Assembly: GCA_047921075.1 (NCBI GenBank)
Contig: JBLRWS010000108.1
Coordinates: 1-5,426, forward strand
Length of the DNA: 5,426 bases
Source of the DNA: JBLRWS01 sp047921075
GTDB lineage: Bacteria > Bacteroidota > Rhodothermia > Balneolales > Balneolaceae
Direction of reading: 5' to 3'
Shown here: positions 1 through 5,426 of the stretch, piece after piece
Numbering within the stretch: the first letter of the stretch is position 1
How the letters are laid out: each line of letters starts with the position of its first letter
Notes under the pieces: generated by a model
The model's database searches: none
Told to the model about the DNA's origin: nothing
What the model saw: only the letters and a program-made list of their open reading frames with translations
Made by a program: the position numbers and the translations under genes

Positions 1-321
1 TATCAAACCGAATACTCCGGTATGCGATGGGCCATGTTTATGCTGGCCGAATATGCCGATATGCTGCTTCTTTCTCTGTTGGGTGCCACACTGTTTTTTG
101 GCGGATGGAACAGTCCGTTCGGTGAATTTATGAGTGGCCCGCTTTGGGGTTTCTTCTGGTTTATGCTGAAAGGCCTGCTGCTGGTATTTGTGATGATGTG
201 GATACGGTGGACACTGCCCAGGTACCGGGTAGATCAGCTAATGTATATATGCTGGAGTATTCTCATTCCGCTTTCATTTATCAACCTCGTACTGGTGGCG
301 TTATGGGAGCTCATTTTTTAA
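1..321 (+). CDS. nuoH: NADH-quinone oxidoreductase subunit H (NuoH), C-terminal part, 5' end outside window
   Basis: NuoH (ND1/Nqo8 family) is the membrane subunit that forms much of the quinone-binding chamber and links the peripheral arm of complex I to the proton-pumping membrane arm. Only the last 106 codons are present, open from the first base in frame 1 and ending at TAA 319-321. The fragment opens with YQTEYSGMRWAMFMLAEYAD, the conserved family block rich in acidic residues near the quinone channel. Later it carries IRWTLPRYRVDQLM, the conserved basic loop that precedes the final membrane helix. Between and after these lie about three hydrophobic segments (roughly fragment residues 20-35, 50-70 and 85-105). 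The reading frame continues upstream across the window edge, so the ATG at 22 is an internal Met of the conserved block, not the start. nuoI follows after 20 nt, the expected neighbour. Identification is secure; the N-terminal two thirds cannot be judged. Confidence 0.96.
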   Translation, partial: YQTEYSGMRWAMFMLAEYADMLLLSLLGATLFFGGWNSPFGEFMSGPLWGFFWFMLKGLLLVFVMMWIRWTLPRYRVDQLMYICWSILIPLSFINLVLVALWELIF

Positions 322-341
322 AAGAACAGACCGGTTAGCTA

Positions 342-977
342 ATGGACAATGTAATTAAACAGAGCTGGAGTACATTTAAATCGATCTTTACCGGTATGGG
401 GGTGACGATACGCCATTTCTTTGGCCCATCTGTAACATTGCAGTATCCGGATGAGCGGTATGAACTCCCCAAAAATTCGCGCGCCAAACTCTATGTGAAT
501 ATTGATGACTGTATTGGCTGCAACCTCTGCGCCCGTGCCTGTCCGGTTAATTGTATTGATATAGAAACGGTGCCCGCAACGGCCGATGTAGACCTTGGCA
601 AAACATCCACCGGTAACCCGAAACGCTTCTGGCTTGCCCGGTTTAATATTGACATGGCAAAATGCATGTACTGCGATTTGTGTGTACACCCCTGCCCGAC
701 AGAATGCATTTACATGATTCCGGATTATGAGTACTCCGAGTTTGACCGCACCAACCTGATCTATCATTTCAGCAATCTTGAGCCGGAGCTGGTGGCCGAG
801 GTAAAAGAAAAAGCTGAGATTGAAGCGGAAGAGAAAAAAAAGCAGCGGGAAGAGATGGCAAAGAAGAAGGCTGAAGAAGCAAAAAAGAAAAAAGAGATGG
901 AAGCTAAAAAGGAAGAAGGTCAAAAAACCGGTAATGATGATGCACCTTCCAAACCTGAAAACAACGAGGATTCATAA
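342..977 (+). CDS. nuoI: NADH-quinone oxidoreductase subunit I (NuoI), 2x[4Fe-4S] ferredoxin-like, with long Lys/Glu tail
   Basis: NuoI (Nqo9/TYKY family, 211 aa) is the peripheral-arm subunit carrying clusters N6a and N6b, which pass electrons toward cluster N2 and quinone. Residues about 1-40 match the N-terminal region that lies on the membrane near NuoH (GMGVTIRHFFGPSVTLQYPDE). The first cluster motif is C57-x2-C60-x2-C63-x3-C67-P, with a further C71. The second is C108-x2-C111-x2-C114-x3-C118-P, with a further C122. All eight expected ligands are present. The ATG at 342 lies 20 nt after the nuoH stop; no clear Shine-Dalgarno precedes it. The unusual part is the tail: after the fold ends near residue 150, residues 151-192 hold 14 Lys, 14 Glu and 1 Arg out of 42, then a polar Asn/Asp/Ser end. 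E. coli NuoI is 180 aa and Thermus Nqo9 about 182 aa, so this protein is longer because of the tail, which looks like a charged single helix or coiled coil. Its function is unknown. Confidence 0.98.
   Translation: MDNVIKQSWSTFKSIFTGMGVTIRHFFGPSVTLQYPDERYELPKNSRAKLYVNIDDCIGCNLCARACPVNCIDIETVPATADVDLGKTSTGNPKRFWLARFNIDMAKCMYCDLCVHPCPTECIYMIPDYEYSEFDRTNLIYHFSNLEPELVAEVKEKAEIEAEEKKKQREEMAKKKAEEAKKKKEMEAKKEEGQKTGNDDAPSKPENNEDS
966..970 (+). promoter_or_regulatory. Shine-Dalgarno-like site GAGGA for nuoJ
   Basis: GAGGA lies 11 nt before the ATG at 982, inside the last codons of nuoI. It supports 982 as the nuoJ start rather than the upstream in-frame ATG at 820. nuoH-I, nuoK-L and nuoL-M junctions show no comparably clear site directly before the start codon, so this is the best ribosome-binding match in the window. 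Confidence 0.55.
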
Positions 978-981
978 ACGC

Positions 982-1497
982 ATGGAATTAACAACGATTC
1001 TCTTTTATCTGTTTTCGATTGCAACATTGGGTGCCGCTGCAGTGATGGTATTTTCAAAAAATATTGTGCATTCGGCGTTTGCACTCATGTTTACCCTGAT
1101 TGGCGTGGCCGCACTGTATGTTCTTCTCTATGCCGATTTTCTTGCGGCCACCCAGTTACTGGTTTATGTGGGTGGCATTCTGATTCTGATCCTTTTTGGC
1201 GTAATGCTTACCACGCAGGGACAGACCTTCAGCTTTAAAACCAGTACGGTAAATATTGCACCGGCATCGGTATTATCGGGTGCTGCCGCGGTACTGCTGA
1301 TATACGCTTTTGTGCAAACAGACTGGACAATTGCAGAAAACGCCGCCCGCGATGAAACCGTCCGCGAAATGGGGATGATGTTGATGGGGGAGTACATTCT
1401 ACCATTTATCGTGGTAGGTGTGCTTCTGCTTATTGCCATTATCGGAGCCATTTTAATGTCGACCCGCCTTTCGGTACACAACGATGGAGAAGTCTGA
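982..1497 (+). CDS. nuoJ: NADH-quinone oxidoreductase subunit J (NuoJ)
   Basis: NuoJ (ND6/Nqo10 family) is a membrane subunit between NuoH and NuoK that helps couple quinone reduction to proton movement in the membrane arm. The 171-aa protein has five predicted membrane segments, roughly residues 4-24, 28-50, 54-76, 97-115 and 138-160. The third contains QLLVYVGGILILILFGVML. This is the family hallmark with the conserved Tyr-x-Gly-Gly, the helix known to carry a pi-bulge in solved complex I structures. The chosen start, MELTTILFYLF, begins right before the first membrane helix, 4 nt after the nuoI stop, with GAGGA 11 nt upstream. The same frame stays open back to an ATG at 820, but that adds 54 Lys/Arg-rich residues lying wholly over the purine-rich nuoI tail and unlike any NuoJ, so it is rejected. 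The protein ends at TGA 1495-1497. The close spacing suggests translation coupled to nuoI. Confidence 0.97.
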   Translation: MELTTILFYLFSIATLGAAAVMVFSKNIVHSAFALMFTLIGVAALYVLLYADFLAATQLLVYVGGILILILFGVMLTTQGQTFSFKTSTVNIAPASVLSGAAAVLLIYAFVQTDWTIAENAARDETVREMGMMLMGEYILPFIVVGVLLLIAIIGAILMSTRLSVHNDGEV

Positions 1498-1500
1498 CCT

Positions 1501-1527
1501 ATGAATTCTAAAACATTAAACCGATGA
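1501..1527 (+). other. Possible 8-codon ORF in the nuoJ-nuoK gap, ATGA overlap with nuoK
   Basis: An ATG at 1501, three nt after the nuoJ stop, opens the short frame MNSKTLNR. It ends at TGA 1525-1527, and this stop shares bases with the nuoK start (ATGA, 1524-1527). A GGAG at 1486-1489 lies 11 nt before this ATG, whereas nuoK itself has only an A-rich leader. That arrangement could hand ribosomes to nuoK by termination and reinitiation. With eight codons it may equally be chance, and no peptide function is proposed. Confidence 0.22.
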
Positions 1528-1835
1528 TAGACCCCGGGCTTACACATTTTTTAATCGTTGGCGCCATTCTGTTTGCTCTTGGCCTGATGGCAATTCTTTC
1601 AAAACGGAACACCATCATGGTGCTGATGGGGGTAGAGTTGATCTTAAACGCTGCCAATATCAATCTGGTAGCATTCAGCCGGTTTACGGAGTTGTCGCTC
1701 GATGGTCAGATGATCGGCCTGTTTATCATCATCATTGCTGCCGCAGAAGCCGCCGTCGCACTGGCGATTGTCCTGAATGTGTACAACCGGTTTAAGACGA
1801 TCAACCTGGATCAAATCAATCTGATGAAGGGGTAA
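1524..1835 (+). CDS. nuoK: NADH-quinone oxidoreductase subunit K (NuoK)
   Basis: NuoK (ND4L/Nqo11 family) is a small three-helix membrane subunit, homologous to MrpC of Mrp antiporters, that lies between NuoJ and the antiporter-like subunits and takes part in proton translocation. The 103-aa length is normal. Helices are roughly residues 5-24, 29-52 and 61-86. The two buried glutamates of the family are both present: E38 in MGVELILNAANINLV (E36 in E. coli) and E75 in IIAAAEAAVALAIVL (E72 in E. coli). Both are needed for activity in E. coli mutant studies. The ATG at 1524 gives MIDPGLTHFLIVGAILFALG, matching the family N-terminus. No Shine-Dalgarno lies directly upstream; the 26-nt gap after nuoJ is A-rich and contains a short ORF that overlaps the start codon. 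The protein ends at TAA 1833-1835, 37 nt before nuoL. Confidence 0.98.
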   Translation: MIDPGLTHFLIVGAILFALGLMAILSKRNTIMVLMGVELILNAANINLVAFSRFTELSLDGQMIGLFIIIIAAAEAAVALAIVLNVYNRFKTINLDQINLMKG

Positions 1836-1837
1836 GC

Positions 1838-1867
1838 ATGACGAAATCAAGAACATCCATAAACTGA
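1838..1867 (+). other. Possible 9-codon ORF in the nuoK-nuoL gap
   Basis: An ATG at 1838, two nt after the nuoK stop, opens MTKSRTSIN, which ends at TGA 1865-1867, five nt before the nuoL ATG at 1873. AAGGGG at 1827-1832 lies 5 nt upstream and resembles a Shine-Dalgarno, while nuoL has none of its own. As with the nuoJ-nuoK gap, it could carry ribosomes to the next start. The length is too short to argue for a real peptide, and the AAGGGG also encodes the last NuoK codons. Confidence 0.2.
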
Positions 1868-1872
1868 TCTAT

Positions 1873-3909
1873 ATGTTCACTCAGCTGCCATTAGTCATAT
1901 TATTGTTGCCACTGCTGGCTTTTTTGCTCATCATTTTCTTCGGAAAAAGACTGCCCCGGCAGGGCGATTGGCTTGCCACGGCTATTATGGCAGCGGCTTT
2001 TGGGCTGTCTCTCTTTTTGCTGATTATCAAGCTGACGGCTTATGCTGATGAGGTGTTCAGCCATTCCATTACCTGGGCTGTGGTCGGTTCGCAGACGATC
2101 AGCTTTGGCATCATGATCGACAACCTGGCCGCAGTTATGCTTGTGGTTGTAACTCTGGTAAGCCTTCTTGTGCATCTGTTTTCGATGGGGTATATGAAAG
2201 ATGATGTGCGCTACTCACGCTATTTTGCCATGCTCGGCCTATTCTCCTTCTCCATGCTTGGAATTGTAGTGACCAACAACATTCTGCTGATGTATGTCTT
2301 TTGGGAGTTGGTCGGCATCAGTTCATACCTGCTTATCGGACACTGGTACGAGAAAAAATCGGCATCCAATGCCGCTAATAAGGCGTTTATTGTAAACCGG
2401 GTTGGGGATTTTGGGATGTTTATCGGAATCATGATCCTCTTCTTCTCATTCTCATCTTTCGCATTTGAATCAATTTTTGCCTCGATTGAAGCGGGACAGC
2501 TTCCGTTTGGCAGCGAAGGCTGGCTAACTGCCGCCGGAGTTCTGATTTTCTGCGGTGCAATTGGTAAATCGGCACAGTTTCCGCTGCATGTGTGGCTGCC
2601 CGATGCCATGGAAGGCCCCACACCGGTAAGTGCACTCATCCACGCCGCGACGATGGTAGCGGCAGGCGTATACCTGGTGGCGCGGGTTTTCCCGATGCTT
2701 ACGGCCGATGCGCTCCTGATTATCGCGTACATCGGGGCAATCACCGCACTGATTGCAGCCACTATTGCCGTCACTCAGTTCGATATTAAAAAAGTGCTTG
2801 CTTACTCCACCATCAGCCAGCTTGGGTATATGATTATGGCGCTTGGAGTGGGAGCCTACACTGCAGGCTTTATGCACCTGGTAACTCATGCAGCGTTCAA
2901 AGCGGGCCTGTTTCTGGGTGCCGGAAGCGTGATCTTTGCAATGCATGCCGCTCTGCACAAACATCACGATCACGATACCGATGCCCAGGATGTTCGCAAC
3001 ATGGGCGGGCTAAAATCCAGAATGCCGGTTACCTACTGGACATTTTTAATCTTCACCCTGGCTATTTCCGGTGTACCGCTAACATCCGGCTTTCTGAGTA
3101 AAGATGAGATTCTGGCAGGCACTCTTGCATTCAGTGCCCTGAACGGACACTGGCTGCTGCCGCTGATCGGTTTTGCCGTTGCCGGCCTCACGGCATTCTA
3201 CATGTTTCGTCTGCTCATACTCACATTCCACGGAGCCCCCGCCGACGACAACATTCATTCCGGAATTTCTGAATCACCAATTCTGATGACGATTCCACTA
3301 ATAGTACTTGCCGCACTTTCACTATTTGTCTTTTACAGTTTCAATCCGTTTGGGGCATCAAGCGGCTGGTTTTACGGGGCAATTGAACGGCCTTTAAGTG
3401 TGGTTCCGGAACTGCTCCAGCCTGCAGCCTATTCGGTTTTCTATGATGCGGTGAGCAGTGTGCATACTACTGCAATGATTTTATCCATACTGATTGCGGC
3501 AGCAGGTATTGGTTTGGCATTTGCCGTTTACTACTGGAAAAAGATCAGTGCAGAAGCTCTTGCCAAACGGGCAGGTTTTCTCTACAGGGGTTCCATCAAC
3601 AAGTGGTATTTCGATGATGCTTACAACACGCTATTCCTCAACGGCAGCCATGCGGTAATGAAAGCACTGCGATGGTTTGATGAAAACATTATTGACGGAA
3701 TTGTGAATGGAGCGGCAACCGTAACAACCTTTTTCGCACGCGTAAGCGGATGGGTAGACACCCATATTGTGGACGGGCTTGTAAACGGAACAGCAGCAAC
3801 GGCCGACAGGGCAGGGGCACTGCTGAGCCGTATTCAAACCGGAAAAGTACAGACCTACCTGCTGTATGTCGTCTTCAGCTTTCTGGCCCTGTTTCTCTTT
3901 TATATGTGA
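1873..3909 (+). CDS. nuoL: NADH-quinone oxidoreductase subunit L (NuoL), antiporter-like proton pump
   Basis: NuoL (ND5/Nqo12 family) is the distal antiporter-like subunit of the membrane arm. It pumps protons and sends a long lateral helix back along NuoM and NuoN. The 678-aa protein is longer than E. coli NuoL (613 aa). Key ionisable residues are present: E145 in FWELVGISSYLLIG, D179 in VNRVGDFGMF, K232 in GKSAQFPLHVWLPDAMEGPT, H257 in SALIHAATM, K306/K307 in FDIKKVLAYSTISQLGYM, H335, H339 and K343 in MHLVTHAAFKAGLF, and K410 in SGFLSKDEIL. Residues 358-367 form a His-rich loop (H358, H362, H364, H365, H367). From about 571 the C-terminus starts YRGSINKWYFDDAYN, holds a 26-residue tandem repeat at 601-652, and ends in a final membrane helix (about 660-677). 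The start MFTQLPLVILLLPLLAF begins immediately before the first helix. The stop is TGA 3907-3909; nuoM starts 25 nt later. Confidence 0.98.
   Translation: MFTQLPLVILLLPLLAFLLIIFFGKRLPRQGDWLATAIMAAAFGLSLFLLIIKLTAYADEVFSHSITWAVVGSQTISFGIMIDNLAAVMLVVVTLVSLLVHLFSMGYMKDDVRYSRYFAMLGLFSFSMLGIVVTNNILLMYVFWELVGISSYLLIGHWYEKKSASNAANKAFIVNRVGDFGMFIGIMILFFSFSSFAFESIFASIEAGQLPFGSEGWLTAAGVLIFCGAIGKSAQFPLHVWLPDAMEGPTPVSALIHAATMVAAGVYLVARVFPMLTADALLIIAYIGAITALIAATIAVTQFDIKKVLAYSTISQLGYMIMALGVGAYTAGFMHLVTHAAFKAGLFLGAGSVIFAMHAALHKHHDHDTDAQDVRNMGGLKSRMPVTYWTFLIFTLAISGVPLTSGFLSKDEILAGTLAFSALNGHWLLPLIGFAVAGLTAFYMFRLLILTFHGAPADDNIHSGISESPILMTIPLIVLAALSLFVFYSFNPFGASSGWFYGAIERPLSVVPELLQPAAYSVFYDAVSSVHTTAMILSILIAAAGIGLAFAVYYWKKISAEALAKRAGFLYRGSINKWYFDDAYNTLFLNGSHAVMKALRWFDENIIDGIVNGAATVTTFFARVSGWVDTHIVDGLVNGTAATADRAGALLSRIQTGKVQTYLLYVVFSFLALFLFYM
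3673..3828 (+). repeat. 26-residue tandem repeat in the NuoL C-terminal (lateral helix) region
   Basis: Two adjacent 78-nt units encode NuoL residues 601-626 and 627-652. Unit one begins WFDENIIDGIVNGAA and unit two WVDTHIVDGLVNGTA. They share W, D, I, D, G, V, N, G and A at matching positions, plus I/V and I/L exchanges, across the first 15 residues; the rest of each unit has diverged. The similarity is clear in protein and weaker in DNA, so the duplication is old. It lies just before the last membrane helix, where NuoL forms its lateral helix. From memory, related NuoL proteins also carry repeated VDGLVNG-like blocks, so it may be a family trait. Confidence 0.65.
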
Positions 3910-3934
3910 CAACTGAATTCAAACAAAGAACTCT
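3910..3934 (+). promoter_or_regulatory. A-rich leader of nuoM with TGAATTC, similar to the nuoK leader
   Basis: The 25-nt gap before nuoM contains TGAATTC (3914-3920) followed by an A-rich stretch and no Shine-Dalgarno. The nuoK leader has TGAATTC at 1502-1508 and then a similar A-rich run, with the two motifs ending 14 and 15 nt before their start codons. A-rich, unstructured leaders are a known substitute for Shine-Dalgarno pairing in Bacteroidota. A role in initiation here is inferred only from resemblance. Confidence 0.25.
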
Positions 3935-5426
3935 ATGGAATTTCAAATATTTGGTGTTGGTATTTTAACCTGGATCATCTTTATCCCGATCATCGGTTTA
4001 CTTGTGGTTCTGCTGCTTCCGGATAAAAGCCGGAATGTTATTCGGTGGACTGCGGCAGTGGCAACCGGTTTGCAGGTGATTCTTGCCGGGGTCATCTTTG
4101 CCTTCTTCGACCGGGCCAAACTTGGAATAAACGATGCCGAAAGTTTTCAGTTTGTTGAAAATTTCAGCTGGATAACCGTAGAAGCTGTTCCATGGGTAGG
4201 GCGAATAGAAATCAACTATTTTCTGGGGATCGACGGCCTTAGCGTACTCATGATCTTGCTCACCTCGCTGATCGGTTTTATCGGGGTGATCTCATCCTGG
4301 AACATCGAGAAGATGGTAAAAGGGTATTTCGCACTCTATCTGCTGCTGGTTACCGGTATGATGGGTGTATTTGCAGCACTCGACTTTTTCCTCTTTTTCA
4401 TTTTTTGGGAAGTAATGCTTCTGCCGATGTACTTCTTGATTGGCCTGTGGGGCGGCCCGCGGCGGGAGTACGCAGCCATTAAATTCTTCCTCTACACTTT
4501 TGTGGGCGGCATCCTGATGCTGCTAGCCATGCTGGCCCTCTATTTTAGTGTGGCCTACACCGACCCGGCTACGGGGCAATCGGTCCATACCTTTAACATC
4601 CTGCACATGATGAACCCTTCCAATTATGTAGAAGGGGGGCTCTTATCCGGCGTGGATACCACCTGGCGCTATGTGGCATGGATGGCGCTCTTTATCAACT
4701 TTGCCATCAAGATACCGCTCTTTCCGTTCCATACCTGGCTGCCCGACGCTCACGTTGAGGCCCCCACACCGATTAGTGTGATCCTGGCGGGTGTGTTGCT
4801 GAAACTGGGTACTTACGGGCTGCTGCGTATCAACTTCCCGATCTTTCCGGATGCAACTGTTTACTTCATCTACTTTATGGCAGCACTTGCCATGATCAGC
4901 ATTATTTACGGAGCCTTCTGCGCAATGGCGCAAGATGATTTCAAGAAACTGATCGCCTATTCATCTATCAGCCATATGGGAATTGTGGTACTTGGTTTAG
5001 CAGCGTTGAACACCCAGGGGATGGTTGGAGGTGTGCTACAGATGTTTAACCACGGTATTATTACCGCGGTTCTCTTCCTGGCGGTTGGGGTTTTGTACGA
5101 CCGGACTCATAAGCGAGGTTTATACGACTTCGGAGGTATCGCTAACCAGATGCCGAAATATACCGGCATTGCCATGATCGGGATGTTTGCCGCACTCGGC
5201 CTTCCCGGACTAAACGGGTTCGTCAGCGAGCTGTTTTCTTTCCTTGGAGCCTTCGCAGCGTACAAATGGATTGCCATCATCTCTGTAAGCGGTATCATTA
5301 TCACAGCCGGCTATATTCTGTGGACGATACAGCGGGTTTTTCTTGGCAGCACACCCGATAAACTTACCAATCTGAAAGACCTGACTCCAAGAGAGTATCT
5401 CATGTTTGTGCCATTGATCATTCTGA
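3935..5426 (+). CDS. nuoM: NADH-quinone oxidoreductase subunit M (NuoM), 3' end outside window
   Basis: NuoM (ND4/Nqo13 family) is the middle antiporter-like proton-pumping subunit of the complex I membrane arm, between NuoL and NuoN. The frame opens at ATG 3935 (MEFQIFGVGILTWIIFIPII) and runs without a stop to the window edge, giving 497 complete codons. Family length is about 500-550, so only the last helix or so is missing. Signature residues are present: E159 in FIFWEVMLLPMYFLIG (E144 in E. coli), K259 in FAIKIPLFPFHTWLPDAHVE (K234), K290 in GVLLKLGTYGLLR (K265), K337/K338 in DDFKKLIAYSSISHMG, H373 in FNHGIITAVLF, and E432 in GLPGLNGFVSEL (E407). Residues about 208-245 form a loop about ten residues longer than in E. 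coli, judged from the numbering offset. The start is 25 nt after nuoL, with an A-rich leader and no Shine-Dalgarno. It has no stop in the window, so it must continue downstream, where nuoN would be expected. Confidence 0.97.
   Translation, partial: MEFQIFGVGILTWIIFIPIIGLLVVLLLPDKSRNVIRWTAAVATGLQVILAGVIFAFFDRAKLGINDAESFQFVENFSWITVEAVPWVGRIEINYFLGIDGLSVLMILLTSLIGFIGVISSWNIEKMVKGYFALYLLLVTGMMGVFAALDFFLFFIFWEVMLLPMYFLIGLWGGPRREYAAIKFFLYTFVGGILMLLAMLALYFSVAYTDPATGQSVHTFNILHMMNPSNYVEGGLLSGVDTTWRYVAWMALFINFAIKIPLFPFHTWLPDAHVEAPTPISVILAGVLLKLGTYGLLRINFPIFPDATVYFIYFMAALAMISIIYGAFCAMAQDDFKKLIAYSSISHMGIVVLGLAALNTQGMVGGVLQMFNHGIITAVLFLAVGVLYDRTHKRGLYDFGGIANQMPKYTGIAMIGMFAALGLPGLNGFVSELFSFLGAFAAYKWIAIISVSGIIITAGYILWTIQRVFLGSTPDKLTNLKDLTPREYLMFVPLIIL

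Noticed and set aside
22..321. Independent 99-aa membrane protein starting at ATG 22
   Set aside because: The frame is open to the window edge, and the residues before this Met (YQTEYSG) are part of the conserved NuoH block, so it is the C-terminal part of NuoH.
144..338. 64-aa + strand ORF overlapping the end of nuoH
   Set aside because: It is an alternative frame of nuoH with no ribosome-binding site or recognisable domain, ending just before nuoI.
339..923. 194-aa minus-strand ORF opposite nuoI
   Set aside because: It is antisense to a well-identified NuoI. Its Phe/Leu-rich start is the complement of the Lys/Glu tail, and it shows no recognisable domain.
820..981. N-terminal extension of nuoJ to the in-frame ATG at 820, or a NuoI-NuoJ fusion by +1 frameshift
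   Set aside because: The frame is open only because the nuoI tail is almost purely A and G, which cannot form stop codons in any forward frame. The extra 54 residues are Lys/Arg-rich and unlike NuoJ, and the ATG at 982 fits the family N-terminus and has a Shine-Dalgarno.
2220..2973. Minus-strand ORFs of 184 and 149 aa opposite nuoL
   Set aside because: They overlap one another and the conserved NuoL core in antisense, with low-complexity Ser/Ile/Thr or Cys/His-rich translations typical of shadow frames.
4643..5304. Minus-strand ORFs of 96 and 65 aa near the end of the window
   Set aside because: Both lie antisense inside nuoM, whose frame runs unbroken with all family signature residues.

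Overview
The window is one stretch of a respiratory complex I operon (proton-pumping NADH:quinone oxidoreductase, nuo / Nqo / ND family), read entirely on the + strand. It runs nuoH (3' end only) - nuoI - nuoJ - nuoK - nuoL - nuoM (3' end cut off by the window). This is the canonical bacterial nuo gene order. Gaps between genes are 4 to 37 nt, so one polycistronic message is the simplest reading. No promoter, terminator, RNA gene, mobile element, CRISPR array or minus-strand gene is supported, and no stretch over 300 nt lacks a gene.

The organism is probably a member of the Bacteroidota or the Rhodothermota/Balneolota side of that superphylum. The hints are the NuoI segment between the two Fe-S motifs (DVDLGKTSTGNPKRFW, then CMYCDLCVHPCPTEC), the His-rich loop in NuoL, the long NuoL C-terminus, intermediate base composition, and the mostly weak or absent Shine-Dalgarno sequences. 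This is a recollection-based inference, not a search result. An aerobic or otherwise respiring lifestyle with menaquinone or ubiquinone follows from the presence of complex I, but the sequence does not fix which quinone.

Layout: 1-321 nuoH C-terminal part (membrane subunit at the quinone site); 342-977 nuoI (two [4Fe-4S] ferredoxin-like subunit, with a long Lys/Glu tail); 982-1497 nuoJ; 1524-1835 nuoK; 1873-3909 nuoL; 3935-5426+ nuoM. In the complex, NuoI passes electrons along the peripheral arm toward the quinone site at the NuoH interface. NuoH, J and K connect this to the antiporter-like subunits NuoM and NuoL, which translocate protons. The charged residues expected in these families are present in NuoK, NuoL and NuoM, so the complex looks functional.

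I see no undescribed system here; it is a housekeeping operon. The details worth a second look are the Lys/Glu-rich NuoI tail with two dnaX-type slippery heptamers, a 26-residue tandem repeat in the NuoL C-terminus, two very short ORFs filling the nuoJ-nuoK and nuoK-nuoL gaps (one ending in an ATGA overlap with nuoK), and a shared TGAATTC plus A-rich leader ahead of nuoK and nuoM.
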